NCBI GenBank assembly: GCA_007844125.1
Contig: CM017568.1
Coordinates: forward strand, 9,047,573 to 9,111,572
Reading direction: 5' to 3'
DNA length: 64,000 bases
Source: Sinonovacula constricta
Taxonomy: Eukaryota; Mollusca; Bivalvia; Cardiida; Solecurtidae
Each line of letters opens with the position of its first letter. The stretch's first letter is position 1. The notes beneath the pieces were generated by a model. It was not told where the DNA came from. It did not search any database and was given only the letters and a program-made list of their open reading frames with translations. Positions 13,062-26,760 of the stretch are shown here, one piece after another. The position numbers were made by a program, and so were the translations under genes.

Positions 13062-13240
13062 AGGGTCCGTTTCATCATAAGTCTTATGACCATAAATTCA
13101 TGACCAGTCCTAGGACCAGCAGGCTCTACTCCTAAGTTGGCTCAGTTTCATCCCAGGACTTTTACTGAAACACATTTTAGATAATTTATTGGTCTTATGA
13201 CCATAAACAGGTTCTATGACCTTGGATGAAATGACACCCT
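13062..13240. mobile_element. 179-bp MITE with imperfect terminal inverted repeats
   Basis: The ends are AGGGTCCGTTTCATC and GATGAAATGACACCCT, an imperfect inverted pair. Just inside both ends lies the palindrome-like word GTCTTATGACCATAAA, repeated near 13080 and 13193. It is short, has no coding capacity, and fits a miniature inverted-repeat DNA transposon. No convincing target duplication is visible, so the superfamily stays open. Confidence 0.7.
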
Positions 13241-14304
13241 GAGATATAGTTTTAAATTGTAAATGGCGACGTTTAAATCATTCCGAACAATTCCTACAAC
13301 AGTCGTGTCCAATCAATATGTTTAATTAACTAGCATACATACAAAATCATATACATTTTTTTATAAACATGATAAAAAAGACTTAAGAAGTCTTAAGTCG
13401 ACATTTTGTATTTCATATTTGATAAAACGTTGATCCCTAACATCAATACATGGTGATATGTCCTTTTGGTATACATATAGGTCATACATATTTATTCAGA
13501 AACGTGCGGTTCTTGATAACAGTATTTGGACCCGAGGGTATTAAACCAATCCTTAATTAGATTATGTAGACCGAGATTTCTCATGGTGTACGAGCTGATA
13601 GTGAAGGCAGTCTCTGGGGGCTTTTGTCTGAGAAATGACTTCGTGTTTCCATCCTTTGATGAAAAGGTTCAATTTATCAGTCAGCAAGCACCAAACGAAA
13701 AAAAAAGAAGAGTAATGCCAAATAAAATATGATAGTATCTCCTATGAGACGTAATATGCGTCGAAATTAATTTTATTTATCATTCTGTATCTACGCTGTC
13801 GTTAAGTTGCTACCATAAAAGAAATTTCGATAAAAGCTCGTGGAATACAAGTTGATAATATATTTTTGTTTGTTATATGTACTTATGATTTGCTTTTTAA
13901 TTTTAAAGGTCAAATTCTGGATGAACTTTTCCATACAGCCTATATATAATAAGTACACGTTGTATATCATTGTGAGTAAAATGTAATTAAGCTACGCTAA
14001 GCATTCGGCTAAACTCTTATTTGTATCTTCACAACGCGATAACAAATAGATCATTCTCATTTTAGTTAACTTTCCTAAAAGGCCTTTACATCAGTGGCTG
14101 TATGCTGTATTCCTCTAACGTTTAGGCTGTAGTTTCATTAATAGTTTTTTCGTATTCGTATTTGACACCACCCAATCATTTTATAAAGTGATTCCGTATA
14201 CCATTATTTAGGCTATCGATTTCCCATGCGTTGGCCGTGTATAATGTATTTTTTTTATAAAATTATTACGATCTTTCGGACCAAGTTAAATGTAACAGCT
14301 TCGT
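13241..14304. other. no gene seen
   Basis: AT-rich right half of the space between the two inverted arms. No recognised domain. Confidence 0.4.
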
Positions 14305-14522
14305 TACGACTGGTGTCGCTTTATTAATAATCCAGTTTTATTATTAAAATGGCACGTTTACTAAACGACGAAAGTGTGTAACAGAAAGAACAAGCCAGCA
14401 ACAAACTAGTACAATAATGTTTTATTTTAAAAAACAACAATAAAGTCTATGGCGTAATAAAACAAAAACAACAAATAAATCAGACAACATTTCAGAAAGC
14501 AAAAGAAAAAGAAGCTGCAAGT
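14305..14522 (-). repeat. right arm of the spaced inverted repeat
   Basis: Reverse-complement partner of the arm at 11838-12045, with the same block order from AGCGACACCAGTCGTAAC outward to the TTGTCTG block near 14490. Divergence is mostly substitutions and short indels in A/T runs, which implies an old event. Confidence 0.75.
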
Positions 14523-17500
14523 ATTTCCAAACTATATGTCCAAACTATGTCCAAACTTCCTACTTAAATCGGCTAACAAGCCCTTATATAGACCCAAAGA
14601 ATTTCTAGAACGCAGAAGTCTCTAGAACATGGACGAAACACAGAACATTCTTGAAACCCAATTAAAAATAAACAAATGAATTTTCTAGCATGATCATTTT
14701 CTTTCTAGCAGTTACGCGAATGCTACGTCATCAATACCACAACGGTAAACAACCCCTTAACCTGACTAGCCTAACCTTAAACGCTGGGGTACTACTGTAC
14801 ATAACAGCTTCAAGGCAAACCGTTTCATTTCCGCTGATGTAATTGATAATTCCAACATAATATCATGGCAAACCACACTAAATCAATGATGTTGATAAAT
14901 TTGATAAATATTATATGTTTGTTGTGTCCCATGAAGATGATTATCATATGGAAGCGGCAAGAAAGCCCTATGACATCACTGTAGGTGTAGAAGAAAGCCA
15001 GAACTATTTGTATCATTATTTTACAAAATTATCGAAACGTTATGCTGCAGCCCTAACTAATGTTTCTGCGAAAGGATATAATGTGGCCGTTAAGCTTTTA
15101 CATATAATTACTTTTAAACCCATGAAATGTTAGACAAAATAATCGTGGTAAGAGCTACTTATTAATTACATTTCTTACATCTAGACTGCACCATTTCTGA
15201 CAGCTGGCTAGCTACAATAATCTTTCTTTCCCTTTAAGTTCCGGATCGGTACAATGAAATGACTTGAACGATATAACTTGAATCCATCTAGCAAGGATGA
15301 TTTGCTGCTTTCGTTTGAGACAGAAATCATTGTAGAAGGAGCTCTTCTAGTTCTTCAGCAGCCTGTTCGCACAATACACAGATGCGTACACACTGTCCCG
15401 AAAAGATGAAAACATAAATGCATGAAAAAGATTCAATTTGCAATTATAATCTTACATAAGTAGGGGTAAGATGTATATTTCTTGCGATCAACTAGTAACC
15501 CATTTAGCACTATGAATGTATAGGTAAAATTCTACATCCGGTTAGAACTTCTCTGTAGCGCCTTCTGTTTGGTATGGTCGATTTTTTTATTTTTTAAAAT
15601 GGGTAAATAAGAAAAGGTCCTATCAAAATTTTCTAAGATATCTAAGTTTTGTCTACCAGTAGACAAAGGCAAACAAGGTAAATGTAAATGTAACAAAAAC
15701 ACAGAGACGAGACATAACACACATAAAGAAAAAACATCAGTTACCGCTTCCATATACGGTTTTTAATACGAACTTAAATATAGATAACTCTGACCATGTG
15801 ACGATCACACTTTGGTGTGGTGGAGTGATGTGTTCAGAACTGCAACTTTCTTCTTCGTTTATCTATTTTCTTTTCATGTTTCATTAGATAAACAAAAGTT
15901 ACTGCATTAAATTAACAAATAAAACAGTAACCTTGTTGTTATGATGACGTGCTAGGCATAGGCACTGACATTTGTTTAGTCGTGGAGCTTACTGACATGG
16001 ATCAGAGAAACAAATTCGTGATCAAATTATCCTTGATTTTTTGTTTTATGTCATTTGGACTTATTCCAATTGAGCCATTTGTCTGTTACGATTCCCCAAA
16101 TGGCTTCAATGCAATCTTTGTTTTTTAGAAGCTTTGCAGTAGGAAATAATGAAGTATGCCATGATTAAATACATTTTTTTTTTGTTTTAATATTTAGATG
16201 TCTATATATAGCATTTTACTTTAACTAGTTATGCATGCATCCTGATACCCGATCTTTCCCAGAAGTCACGACATACATCCAGAAACACAACATTTTCTCG
16301 GGGAGAAATCCTCTGGAGCCACATAACGGCAATGTGTACACATAGCATCCTGCCTGCTACGCCCCTGGTATTTATTATTCTTTTTAACAACAGCACTATT
16401 TCTTCGACAGAAAAATAGAGACACTCGGTGCTCACAAAAGGAAATTGGTATTGGCCCATAGATTATTTATAATAAAGATCACGTAATGCCATGTCTTGTA
16501 TTAAGTCTAAAATGGCCGGAGAGACTGGCTTTTATTTTATTGAAAATGTGATTAGTTGAAACAAGATTATCGGATGTTATGGTTGAATGTCTATATTATT
16601 AAAATAGACAAACGATATGGATAGAATGGGTCGAACTTTGTGCCAGGAAATTCTTATAATAGAGTCAACAGGAGCCATATATATTATATATATCAAGAAT
16701 AAGCTTAGGCTAATTACATACGCTGATTTTCTTAAAATGCCGTCCAAGAAAACCAATTTCTTTCCCAATGTGCTGGTAGTTTTCCGTACAACAGAAATTA
16801 AAAGGAAATAACAAACATATAGTAATGTGGGTTATTTAAATAGCAACATAATACTTGTTCTTAATAACCTTACGCTGTGCTTTGCTATCGATTACTGATC
16901 AAATGAATATTAAAATTTTACGTAGGATTGCTCCAGAGATAATGCATGCTCAATAGGCTCCAAATCAGAGAGAATTACTTTGGGGAAAAAGTACATACAT
17001 GTAATTATGTTAAAGACACGATGATATATTGATGCAGTGACAATTTAACATGATGGCCATTAAATATAAGAAACGTAACATAAGCAATGCATTAAGATGA
17101 TACATAACATAAATAAAACACTATTTCCATTTATAAGCAATCACTTTGTGTTCATAGTCGTTAGACTGATATTTCATTCATACTTGTATATGAAAGATTA
17201 ACTACCTATTTATTCTCGTTTACTGACTCCAGCTTGGTTTCCAGGAGACGTATGCCCAGCTTCATTTATGTTAACTAGACTGCAACTTGCAAATGTAAAA
17301 AAGAATATAAAGATACGGTCTCCGGTGAATACCGTCTGATGGAATACTTTTGTGATCCACTTGCTTTTAACGATAAGGTTTTATTTATCGGTCTTCAGAC
17401 ATTAATACAATATGGCGTGCTTATCTATAACCTTAGATTGAAAAAGTCAAGTTATACTAAATTTATACGGAATAATTATTGAACAAGAGGTTGAAATTTT

Positions 17501-19140
17501 GTTTTCGGAATTCCTACATCAAATGAAACCTGCCACCATATAAGATCGAACAGTGCAAAAATATTAATTAATCAGGTTTTGTTTTCACTGTGTATAGATT
17601 TCAAATGCTGTCATAAATACCCAAGCTGAAGAACAACACAGTTTACAATGTTTTGTCTATGTTTTAAATAAAGACAGATAGCATGTAAGAATACATGCTT
17701 CTAGCATAATTGTATGTTTACTAAGATTTGTATTATATCAAAGCAATAGATAAAGGACATAAAAATATGTAGACACGGTTTATCTGTAGATAGTTTTTAT
17801 TGAGAGCGATAAATTGCTACAATATATCAACCTACAAAGCTAAATGAGTAACTATAAATGAACTGCATGTATGAAGCAAACACGACCGGAAACTACAATA
17901 TTCAATACACGAAATATTATTGTCAAACAAACGTATATACTTCTTTCTCATCGGAGTAAAATGTCTTGTTATTTATACAATCGATATGATCGATATTAAT
18001 TTTCCAATAATAGGAAAAAGGATAGGAACAATGTCCTATTTGGGCGATAAGCCCTGTTTATAAACGTCTAATTCCAAGTTTCTTCACTTCCAAGACAATG
18101 TAATTAAATTACAAGATACAGGCATGATTGTCTGAGGTTTTTATTATTATGGATCGATTTCGTCCTCACAAACGGAATAAAATATATATACTGTGTACAC
18201 AATCTTACACACCTGGAGGCTCGAACGTCTACTTTCGCTTTTTCAATCAAAGAATACAATCATCATACACACATTACGGAACTTAAAGACTATCATACAA
18301 AATCTAATTGATATCTGCAATTAGTAACAGAGTGTTTATCGGTGAAATTATCAGCGTCTCGAAAAGGTAGTGTGTGTTGTGGTTGTTGTTTTATACTTCG
18401 CGCCGACACAACAATGATCATATTTGCAAAGTTCTAATTTTGCCACTGAGGCAAATGTTTTTGTTGAACGATCGACGATCTAACATTTTTGTTTAGTTAT
18501 ATTTATTTTAACACATCGCATCGATGAAATTTTTGTAATTATAGTAACATCAAGTACGTCAAGTAGCTTGGTGGGGTAAAACCTGAGACCTATGTGTACA
18601 TGTAGGTAGAACCACAGCGCAGATCAACTGGAAGACCACATCAAGTCCTTGTCATAGACCGGCACTCAAACCGCACATGATTATAAATGTGTATTAACAT
18701 GTTGTATGGACATAGTATGGAGGTTCAGTAAAATAAATTATATTAATACCAAAATGTCATAAAACGACAGCCGCAGCATGTTCATAATTGATATCAGATG
18801 CTAACTGTAATCGAGACAAACCATTAAGATTTGGACTATTACCGGTGTATGGGAAGGTCCCCTGATATAAGTGCAGCCATTACGAGTCTTTTCTCTTTCC
18901 TTTAGTTTGGTGAAATTCACTTTCTTTCGGCGAGGACATTAACGAAAAGAAAAATGATTTCATTTCTAGCTGTTCTGTTTAATAGTATTATAATAATACT
19001 GATTATTCCATTTTCTTCACAAGCAATTGAACCATGATTTGATGTGAACGAGACTATATACATCTGTATATGATATTTGCATATGCAGATAATTAACAAT
19101 ACTCTAACTTACTCCATTGCAAACCTTTCCGAATCGTATT
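14523..19140. other. long gene-free stretch
   Basis: No recognised coding or RNA feature. Between 14.60 and 14.66 kb there are several GAA/TTC-spaced triplets, including one exact three-unit heat-shock-element pattern near 14643-14655, but no adjacent gene. Short ORFs at 14.9, 15.6, 16.3, 16.7 and 19.0 kb lack features. Confidence 0.5.
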
Positions 19141-19149
19141 CGGTACTAA

Positions 19150-19435
19150 AGCCATACTCAACTGTTAGAGCGTCGAATTGCGGATCGGGAGGTCGCGGGT
19201 TCAAACCCCGGTCGGGTACAAACCAAAGACTTTAAAGTTGGTACTAGTGGCTTCCCTACTTACGCTCGGGGCTAAAGGAACAGCATTGCGTCTGACTCGT
19301 CGATGTCAGTATAATGGACCGGCCGGGTTCAGTCCATGGGCACCTCATAAGTGCCCCTGTCATATAATGATAGAAATGTCGCTGCACGGTATCGGCAAAA
19401 AGGCCGGCAAATCCCATATCCCACAAAAGTAATAT
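19150..19435 (+). repeat. tRNA-derived SINE
   Basis: The head carries a box A-like ACTGTTAGAGCGTCG (about 19160-19174) and a perfect box B, GGTTCAAACCC (19198-19208), with tRNA-like spacing. It continues into GC-richer, non-tRNA sequence containing GTCGATGTCAGTATAATGG near 19300, which resembles the central domain shared by invertebrate SINEs. The length fits a SINE and exceeds a tRNA. RNA polymerase III would transcribe such an element, and a LINE would supply reverse transcriptase. No clear A-rich or short-repeat tail or target duplication was found, so the right limit is approximate. Confidence 0.75.
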
Positions 19436-21259
19436 CTGGTCTATGGTTTAAACATCAGGAACACTGTGATACCCTTCCCATCACTGCAGTACTGACTGGC
19501 TGTCTCACTAAACCGGACTGTATCTATTTCAATCAACATCACAGACAGCAGAACATAATTAACTGCATCTTTCCGAATGAAATCAGTGCAAATCGAAAGA
19601 AAGGTTGCATTCCGACGAAGACATAATTAAACAAGGGAACATCGATGTAAAGCATTAAAGGCCGCCGTCAAGGTTCTTTTCTACAACGGAACAGTTTTCC
19701 CTAACAGCAAACCGACCCCAAAAGAACAAGACCTTGTTGATATGAAAAGACTTTCAATGGCGTCAAATGTTCGTGACTTAAAATTATATGCAATAACTAA
19801 TCGTGTTTGAACGTCTGGCAAAAGAATAGAGCATAACATTTTGCTCGTACACGGTACAACGGCGTAACAATGCAATTTAATGTTAAAAATATTATACATA
19901 CACGTAAGAAACATTAACAATTGCAAGTGACATGTAATGATATAGCAATATTTTCAACTACAATCTTAGTTTTTCTGATATTCAAAATGAGGTTGAATAA
20001 TCACCGAAATTCACCGAAATTCAATGCTTGAAAGCGCCGAACTTAACTTGTTTATAGAACAACATGGTGCCATTCATATGACTTTTCCCAAGAACGATTA
20101 CATATAGACGCCCGCGGTAATAATAAGATCCATTTTAGGACCGCGTAGATTTCTGTCTAAAATTACCGGCGAGACGTACTATTATTTTAATGCAAAATAA
20201 GATTTATCGAAGTTACATTGTCTTAAGCTACTACACAGTGAATAAACAAGTATGTATTACCAACCATTCTGTGATAGGAACGATTTTATTGGTTGAAAGG
20301 AACTAGTGGTCCAAAATTATGTCTAATAGGGGTTGATAATGGACTCGCTTAAGTGACATAAGTAACGAACGCACAAAACACAGACGATTCTTAACGAATA
20401 TGCAATCCAAAGCTTTGCCTGTGCTATATCTCCTAGCGTAACAATAACTGAATAATAGGAGCAATACTGATAGGGATTGCATAAATAGATTAATAAAAAC
20501 AAAAGCGTTAATGTTCTCTTTTAGTAATACAACACATTTTCTATATAGGACCACGCTTTTAGACTATTTTGTCATGGGTATGTGTATATATAATATATGT
20601 ACGTGTGTAAATGTATATATGAATATAAATGTTGTGGAATATCTTCTGTAAAAATCCAACACCTTCTTGTGATCACAATGTTATCAGTGTGGTAGTGTTA
20701 ATAGTTTCGAATTAACTCTCTTCTTTAAACTAATATAACTGTATCACCAGGATCGTGCTCATTTTACGTGTCGCATTACATTTGTCATAACTGGACAAAA
20801 GACCGATTGTTTCCTCGCTGGGTTGGAAGAGGGTCAGTTAACCATTCATAATCAATGACCAGTAAGCATTGTAAATATTTTGTTTTTATTCTTCAATATG
20901 GCAATATATAAGCACTTCACTTGCATTTTTTCTCTTTAAATTCAGTTTATATAGCAACTTTTCATGACATTTTAGCGTTAATTGTGTTAACTTTATAAAC
21001 GTAGATAAGCAATGCTTCTCTTATACACAAATCAGATATGCATGTTAACTCGGAAATTACTAATTTTTGACTATCATCAACTTAAGTTTAACAATGTTCT
21101 TATAATAATTAATAATTAGGTTGTCTGAAAGTAATTGTGTCCCATGTTTGTAAGGTTTTTAGTCTGACCAACAATCATTCATTTAACCGTCAAAATTGTC
21201 CTTTTGAAGCATTTTATTGCGCTGCCTTTACTTTATAAACTACATGTCAGGAACACTGG
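19436..21259. other. no gene seen
   Basis: AT-rich sequence with a few short ORFs and no recognised family. Confidence 0.5.
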
Positions 21260-21639
21260 ACATGATATCACAATCAGTCACATTATTTAAACACATGACA
21301 TGATATCACATTCAGTCACATTATCCTAACACATGATATGATATCACATTCAGTCACATTATCCTAAAACATGACATGATACCACATTCAGTCACATTAT
21401 CCTAACACGAAACATGATATCACATTCAGTCACACTATCCTAACACATGACATGATATCACATTCAGTCACATTATCCTAACACATAACATGATATCACA
21501 TTCAGTCACATTATCCTTACACGAGACATGATATCGCATTCAGTTACATTATCCTAAGATATGACATGATATCACATTCAGTCACATTATCCTAACACAT
21601 TACATGATATCACATTCAGTCAAAGTACCCTAACACCGA
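21260..21639 (+). repeat. 38-bp satellite, ten copies
   Basis: Ten consecutive copies of a 38-bp unit starting ACATGATATCACATTCAGTC, each exactly 38 bp long with only base substitutions between copies. The outer copies are the most diverged. Confidence 0.97.
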
Positions 21640-22944
21640 GACGACCAGTCGTAAAAGTTCACATTTATGTTTGTATAAGATTTACTAAAGCACTAACATT
21701 TTAACGACTTTGGTAAGTCTCGAGTTTGGACCCGCTGCCTCCAACACCTGGAGATATCATTCTACCGGATGTACAGTAAGGTTCGTTACTGTGGTTAAAA
21801 TATTATGTTAAACTAAACATGGCCACACGATCGTGTTATACCCGGAAAGCTGAGTTAGACTAAGTTCCTTAGTCATACTCTCATATTACCGTCTTCGTAT
21901 ATATATATATAGTACGAGACGAGTATTTGATACAAAACTAAAACACGTATCATATTAGATTTGTGTCAATCCAATACGTATTTCCTTTGATTTGTATAGA
22001 AGTGAATGAAACGTTCAGTTTGTGCCTACTTTTGGTCTCACAAACAGTATGAAAGACAAATCGGCGCAAAAAGACCAACCATTCACCACAAGCTAGTTTA
22101 AGTAAACAAACTTAACCAAATCTATTGGAATCGCCCATGTTACATGTAGTTATGGTCATATTTAAGCGAATGAAAGGAAGAAAATAGATGTTATGTCAAG
22201 TTTTAATGATGTACATGTAATAATTCAGAATTAGTATAGCATACTTGTATGTGTGTTAAATATCATGATATCATATCTTTGAACGGCATATATTTGGTGG
22301 CGATTAAATCATATAATGATAACATAGACTTTCTATCAAGGCTAATTACATTTTTCACTTTGACAAAGTTTGCAAGGGTAGGTACTACAATAAAAGCTAG
22401 AATTGTGAATGCGGGCATTATTATACATTTACGTGTTTATCGTTTATATAGGTTTCTTACAATTAATTGAGTGCACAAAAATAAATTATTGTATATCATG
22501 TCTATCCGAGCATATGTCTTCCTTCATCAATAACGAGATGGATGACTGGTGATTTTATGTGTTAATTGCCAAGCGCACTTTATTAGTTATTATACATTTA
22601 CACACTTGTAAAACATTATTTCGCAAATTATAGGATCCCAATACAGTGTTCAAGTACAAAACCTTGACATTCCGATAATATCTACAAAGCATTAACACCG
22701 TTCTTATCAGTCTGACATTCTCACATTCTGATCCAGATTAATATAAGGATAAATTGGAAAACAGGATAAAGTGACTAGTCTATTGAATTAAATTCGGATG
22801 CATTTTAAATCCTTTTAGTTATGATGCCAGCTTATCTTACTACATATACAGTTCAAAGTTGCAATGTAAATGTTGATCTATGTCATGACTTTGATAATGT
22901 AAATATCAAGCACGGTTTATGAACGAGGTTTAAATAGGGAGACA
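21640..22944. other. no gene seen
   Basis: AT-rich sequence including a short TA run near 21.9 kb. Nothing recognised. Confidence 0.5.
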
Positions 22945-23006
22945 AACAGAAAGACCGACAGACTGACATACAGACATACACACAAACACACACACGCGCG
23001 CGCAGA
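22945..23006 (+). repeat. (GACA)/(CA)/(CG) compound simple repeat
   Basis: Imperfect GACA/GACT units grade into CACACACG and a GCGCGC run. Low-complexity sequence of no coding value. Confidence 0.85.
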
Positions 23007-23404
23007 CATTCATGCATTTGGTGTCAAAGGGAGACTTGGTATATTTAACCTCTATCAAAGGGGACTTCTTAATTTTGTGTCGTTTGTAATAATATTGCAA
23101 TACAAGTGAAGACCATATGTATTTGACTGATATTATTTTTGCTTTGAGATGTTGTTTGTAAACAAAATGATTTTAACAATCGACACGGGGATTCACAGTT
23201 CTATACAACTTCCGGTCAATAGCGGTGGGTAGACACGTTATATGAGCTCTGAGGAAAAAGAAATAATCTTATTTTCTGAAAGGTTTCTAAAAACTCGACA
23301 TGGCTGAACGAAGAATATAATCTGGAGTATCAGATGGGATGATAATAAAGTGAATTTCTCGGGGTTGAAAATAATATGACTGTGTCAAATGAACGTTAAA
23401 ACAT

Positions 23405-23640
23405 TGGCAGAACGTGTCAAAATGGCGGTCCAAACGAACAGTGGCAGACTTGTGACGTGTCCGACATTAACCAGTCAGTGTTGATTGGCGCCGAAGACAA
23501 ACGACATGCAGCACGTGTGGCCCCAGCAGGGTAACAGGAACCCTGGTTGTGGTGAAGTACAGCAGCCACGTGACACACCCACACGGGTTTACGAGCCACG
23601 TACAAAAAGCAGTACTACGAGCCGTGGAAATTCAAATAGG
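23405..23640. promoter_or_regulatory. GC-richer island with E-boxes and a YY1-like motif
   Basis: A local island, clearly richer in GC than its neighbours, contains TCAAAATGGCGGTCC (resembling a YY1 site), two CACGTG E-boxes and several other ACGTG words. Such clusters occur at promoters of conserved animal genes. The minus-strand ORF across it (23417-23605) shows no domain, and I found no clear first exon. Call it a regulatory candidate only. Confidence 0.25.
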
Positions 23641-26600
23641 CGTTAAAAAACAAATACCAACAGGCATGTAATTAACGGTTTAAATAAGGAAAGAGGCACG
23701 AGACTACGCAATATAACAGGTCGTTATGTCGTATAAATTGCCAACATGGAATTAATCCGATATAAAAATTACCGGGATTTAGACAAATGCCATTGAAATT
23801 ATAGATATTGAATTACTAATCGCGACATAGGTTTTATGTAAAAAGATAAAAACACGCAGACTTGATCGTCTAAATAGCCGAATTAAGTCAACAATTAAAT
23901 GACCTTTTTCCAAGTGCAATCCATGTGTAAATGCTTTATACATTTACAGGATAACAATGACGGCGACATCATATTTATTTCGTTTTGCCAAAAAATCCAT
24001 TCTTTTACATCGTTTTAATCGATGTAATTAAATAGAATTCTGGACACACACTCCTGTGAATTGTTCACGAAACCTGGCCACATACTTTAATTCTTACTTC
24101 TTAATTTTCCCCTACAAATAAGGAGCTCGCAAGAATTTGCTCCTTTTTTGGATTACAATGACCATTTAAAATGAACATAGATTGTATAGAATAACATATG
24201 ATCGACAAGTACGTGACGTGGCGTATCAAGGAATAACCAACCTAATAAACTATTATTGTACAAATGTCGAAAACAAATTTCAAATTAATGATTGTATATG
24301 ACATGCTGCACAAATTGAAACTTAGTATATTTGTATGTCGTTGCGGATATTATGCTCATTGTTGTGCCAGCCCAACTTAGTCATTTTAACATAGTGATGT
24401 ATATCGTGTAGAAGTTCGTGCACCTATGCAGCACAAACATAAATACTTTCTTTTTCTAATATGTACTCTGCACATACAACAAGACCCTCGCATCGTCCAA
24501 TGTTCGATCCAAATGAGAGAAATAAACATGCATAATGTTCTGTTTCGACCAAAGATCAGAACATTATGAATATTAATTCAAGGTATTTAGATAGAAAGTA
24601 TGATTTATATTCCTGTATTCAAAATGTAAAATGCTTCCTTTGAACATCGTGTATTATTTCCTATATTGTATTAATACATACATCTAGAAGAAAGACAATC
24701 GAACCATAGAAACCGGCATACTGCTTTGATAAGGTTGGCTGTATGCTTAGTAATAGGTTTCAATTGTTTACACTCTCGCAAGTAACACTTTGTCTCAAAC
24801 AATCTAATCATGCGTTAAGTCATAATCAAAGAGCAATAAGAAGCACCATAAAAATAGTCAGTTATATAGTTTTCCGTCGAAATACCTGTGAAAAGTTACA
24901 CTTGTCATGCGACAAGTCATTATCAAAATGCAATAAGAAATACTGAATAAGTGTGCGAAAAAATGCACACAAAGTATCTCGAATTACGCTTGCAATATTT
25001 TGTATTGTTTGAAATAATATCGAACTGAGTTAAGAAATAAGATTATGACTTGAAGTAGGTGATAATCTCTTAACTCACTGAATGTTAAAGCTATATAACC
25101 TTGTCTCGATTCAGGCTTGTATTTTCCTGTATATAAATAAGTCAGTTCAAATGGGCACTGATTGACTATTACTACTACAGTAACATGATCGGTCTTGTTT
25201 TTCACTATCAGAGTAAAACAAATATTTGTAAAATAAAATTCTGACATTCATTTTAACATTTGTTACATTGGCGTGAACTGACATTACCAGGTTTAGACGT
25301 TAGGAACAGCCTGAAATATAACAAATATAAGTAAATAAAATAATTCAATGAAGTAGAAATATGCAGCAGATTGTCATGTAATCTTAACAAACACGTTAAT
25401 ACACTTGCAACTGTGTAAAGTGGTCGTATGATTATTTGCCGTGTTTGATTTTAAGTGACGGACTTGCATTTATAAAAGGTATAAATTTCTGGACAAATTG
25501 TGCATTTCCTGCATTTTCATCAATATTTTTTATGATTGCGATGCAAAATAAAATATAACAAACATTTCTGTTTCTATTTATGGAATGTGTGCATTGTGTA
25601 TGTCTACATACATGTTAGTGGAATAGGCGTGGGTAAAGATTGACAGTACATACATAAATGAAATTGTGCGGATGTGATTATTTGTATAATATTTCTTTAT
25701 TGATATTCTAATACTAGCACACCACTGCATCTTTTTTTTTCAGATAAACAAAATCATAAATTATCTTTCAATAGACAATATATCACATATTGTATGATTA
25801 AAGTATATCTTACAATGAAACACAAAATATAATTAGGCTCTGGACGCTTGATTTAACAACGTCGTGTTCCACTTGCGAACATAGCATGGTATATAGTTAG
25901 TTCTGAGAATAAATATTATGAACAAAATATGCCATATCTATCAATTCTAACTAATGCTAAAAGCATAAAACAATGAAACCGCATTATACCCAAATCCGAA
26001 AAAAGAGAGAAGTTAAGCTTCTGCTTATTATTAATACTTACACATTGTCATATAATAAGATTTTACTCTTTAGTTATAAAAGCGTTTTATAATCGAGTAG
26101 TACCTGACTACACCATTAAATGTTCGTCCCTGCTATTTTTTTAAATGTTTTTGTTGTTGTTTTTTTTGTTTTGTTTTTAGTTTTCGTGAGGTTTTTTAAC
26201 TATTTTTAAACATGTATTTATGCAGTAACATTTAACTAACAATGAAGTATTTCCTTATTTCCTTATGAAGTATTTCTAACTACCTTCTAACTCCTCACAA
26301 TACTGCATTTTGTTGGTTTGGGTTGTTATCTGAAATTCGACTATTTCTTTCGTGTTTTTTTCACTTTTGACACTTTTAGCCATTGTATGGCGTCAGTTAA
26401 TTGTTCTCATTTTACGTCATCGCTTGGGCTGTTTTATTTCAAACTACTCTCTCATTTGGAACTTTTAGGTTGCCGTGGCTTTTATCTACTGTACATATTG
26501 TACATATCTTGATAGTTTATTTTATTACTAGTTATTTTGTCTATATATTACTCCATTTTATCAGTTTTAACTCCTTATTCAGGTACTTACTGTTAGCTGT

Positions 26601-26654
26601 CTCACGTTGACGAGATATTTTTATTTATACTGTTTGTTTGACAGAAAAACCTTC
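23641..26654. other. no gene seen
   Basis: AT-rich sequence. It contains a perfect 12-bp inverted repeat at 24531-24568 listed separately and otherwise shows no recognised structure. Confidence 0.5.
24531..24568. repeat. perfect 12-bp hairpin
   Basis: CATAATGTTCTG (24531-24542) and its exact reverse complement CAGAACATTATG (24557-24568) are separated by 14 bases. The stem is too short for an animal microRNA precursor and no T-run follows. It is not tied to any gene. Confidence 0.85.
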
Positions 26655-26760
26655 AGGAAGATGAGGTTTGAGCGCTCCAAAAATCAGGTTTAAGCACCCA
26701 GTCGGACATTTTGCCGACGGTAACTGCTGGGTTTGCTTTTTTACCTGTCGTGTGTTTGAG
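26655..26760 (-). repeat. dispersed repeat family copy (block C), inverted
   Basis: On the minus strand this reads AGCAAACCC...CAGTTACCG...GTCGGCAAAATGTCCGACTGGGTGCTTAAACC and then on to CTTCCTG. It matches the repeat copies at 54.5 and 55.2 kb in word order but is diverged. The inverted GTCGG/CCGAC pair is kept apart from one base. Confidence 0.65.

Noticed and set aside
14604..14660. Heat-shock-element pattern (GAACATTCTTGAA and neighbours)
   Set aside because: One three-unit match is expected roughly every 130 kb by chance counting both orientations, and no gene start lies nearby.
19150..19230. tRNA gene
   Set aside because: Both promoter boxes are good, but the cloverleaf does not close with a 7-bp acceptor stem and SINE-type sequence follows.
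21260..21639. CRISPR-like array
   Set aside because: Units are contiguous with no unique spacers and the genome is eukaryotic. It is a simple satellite.
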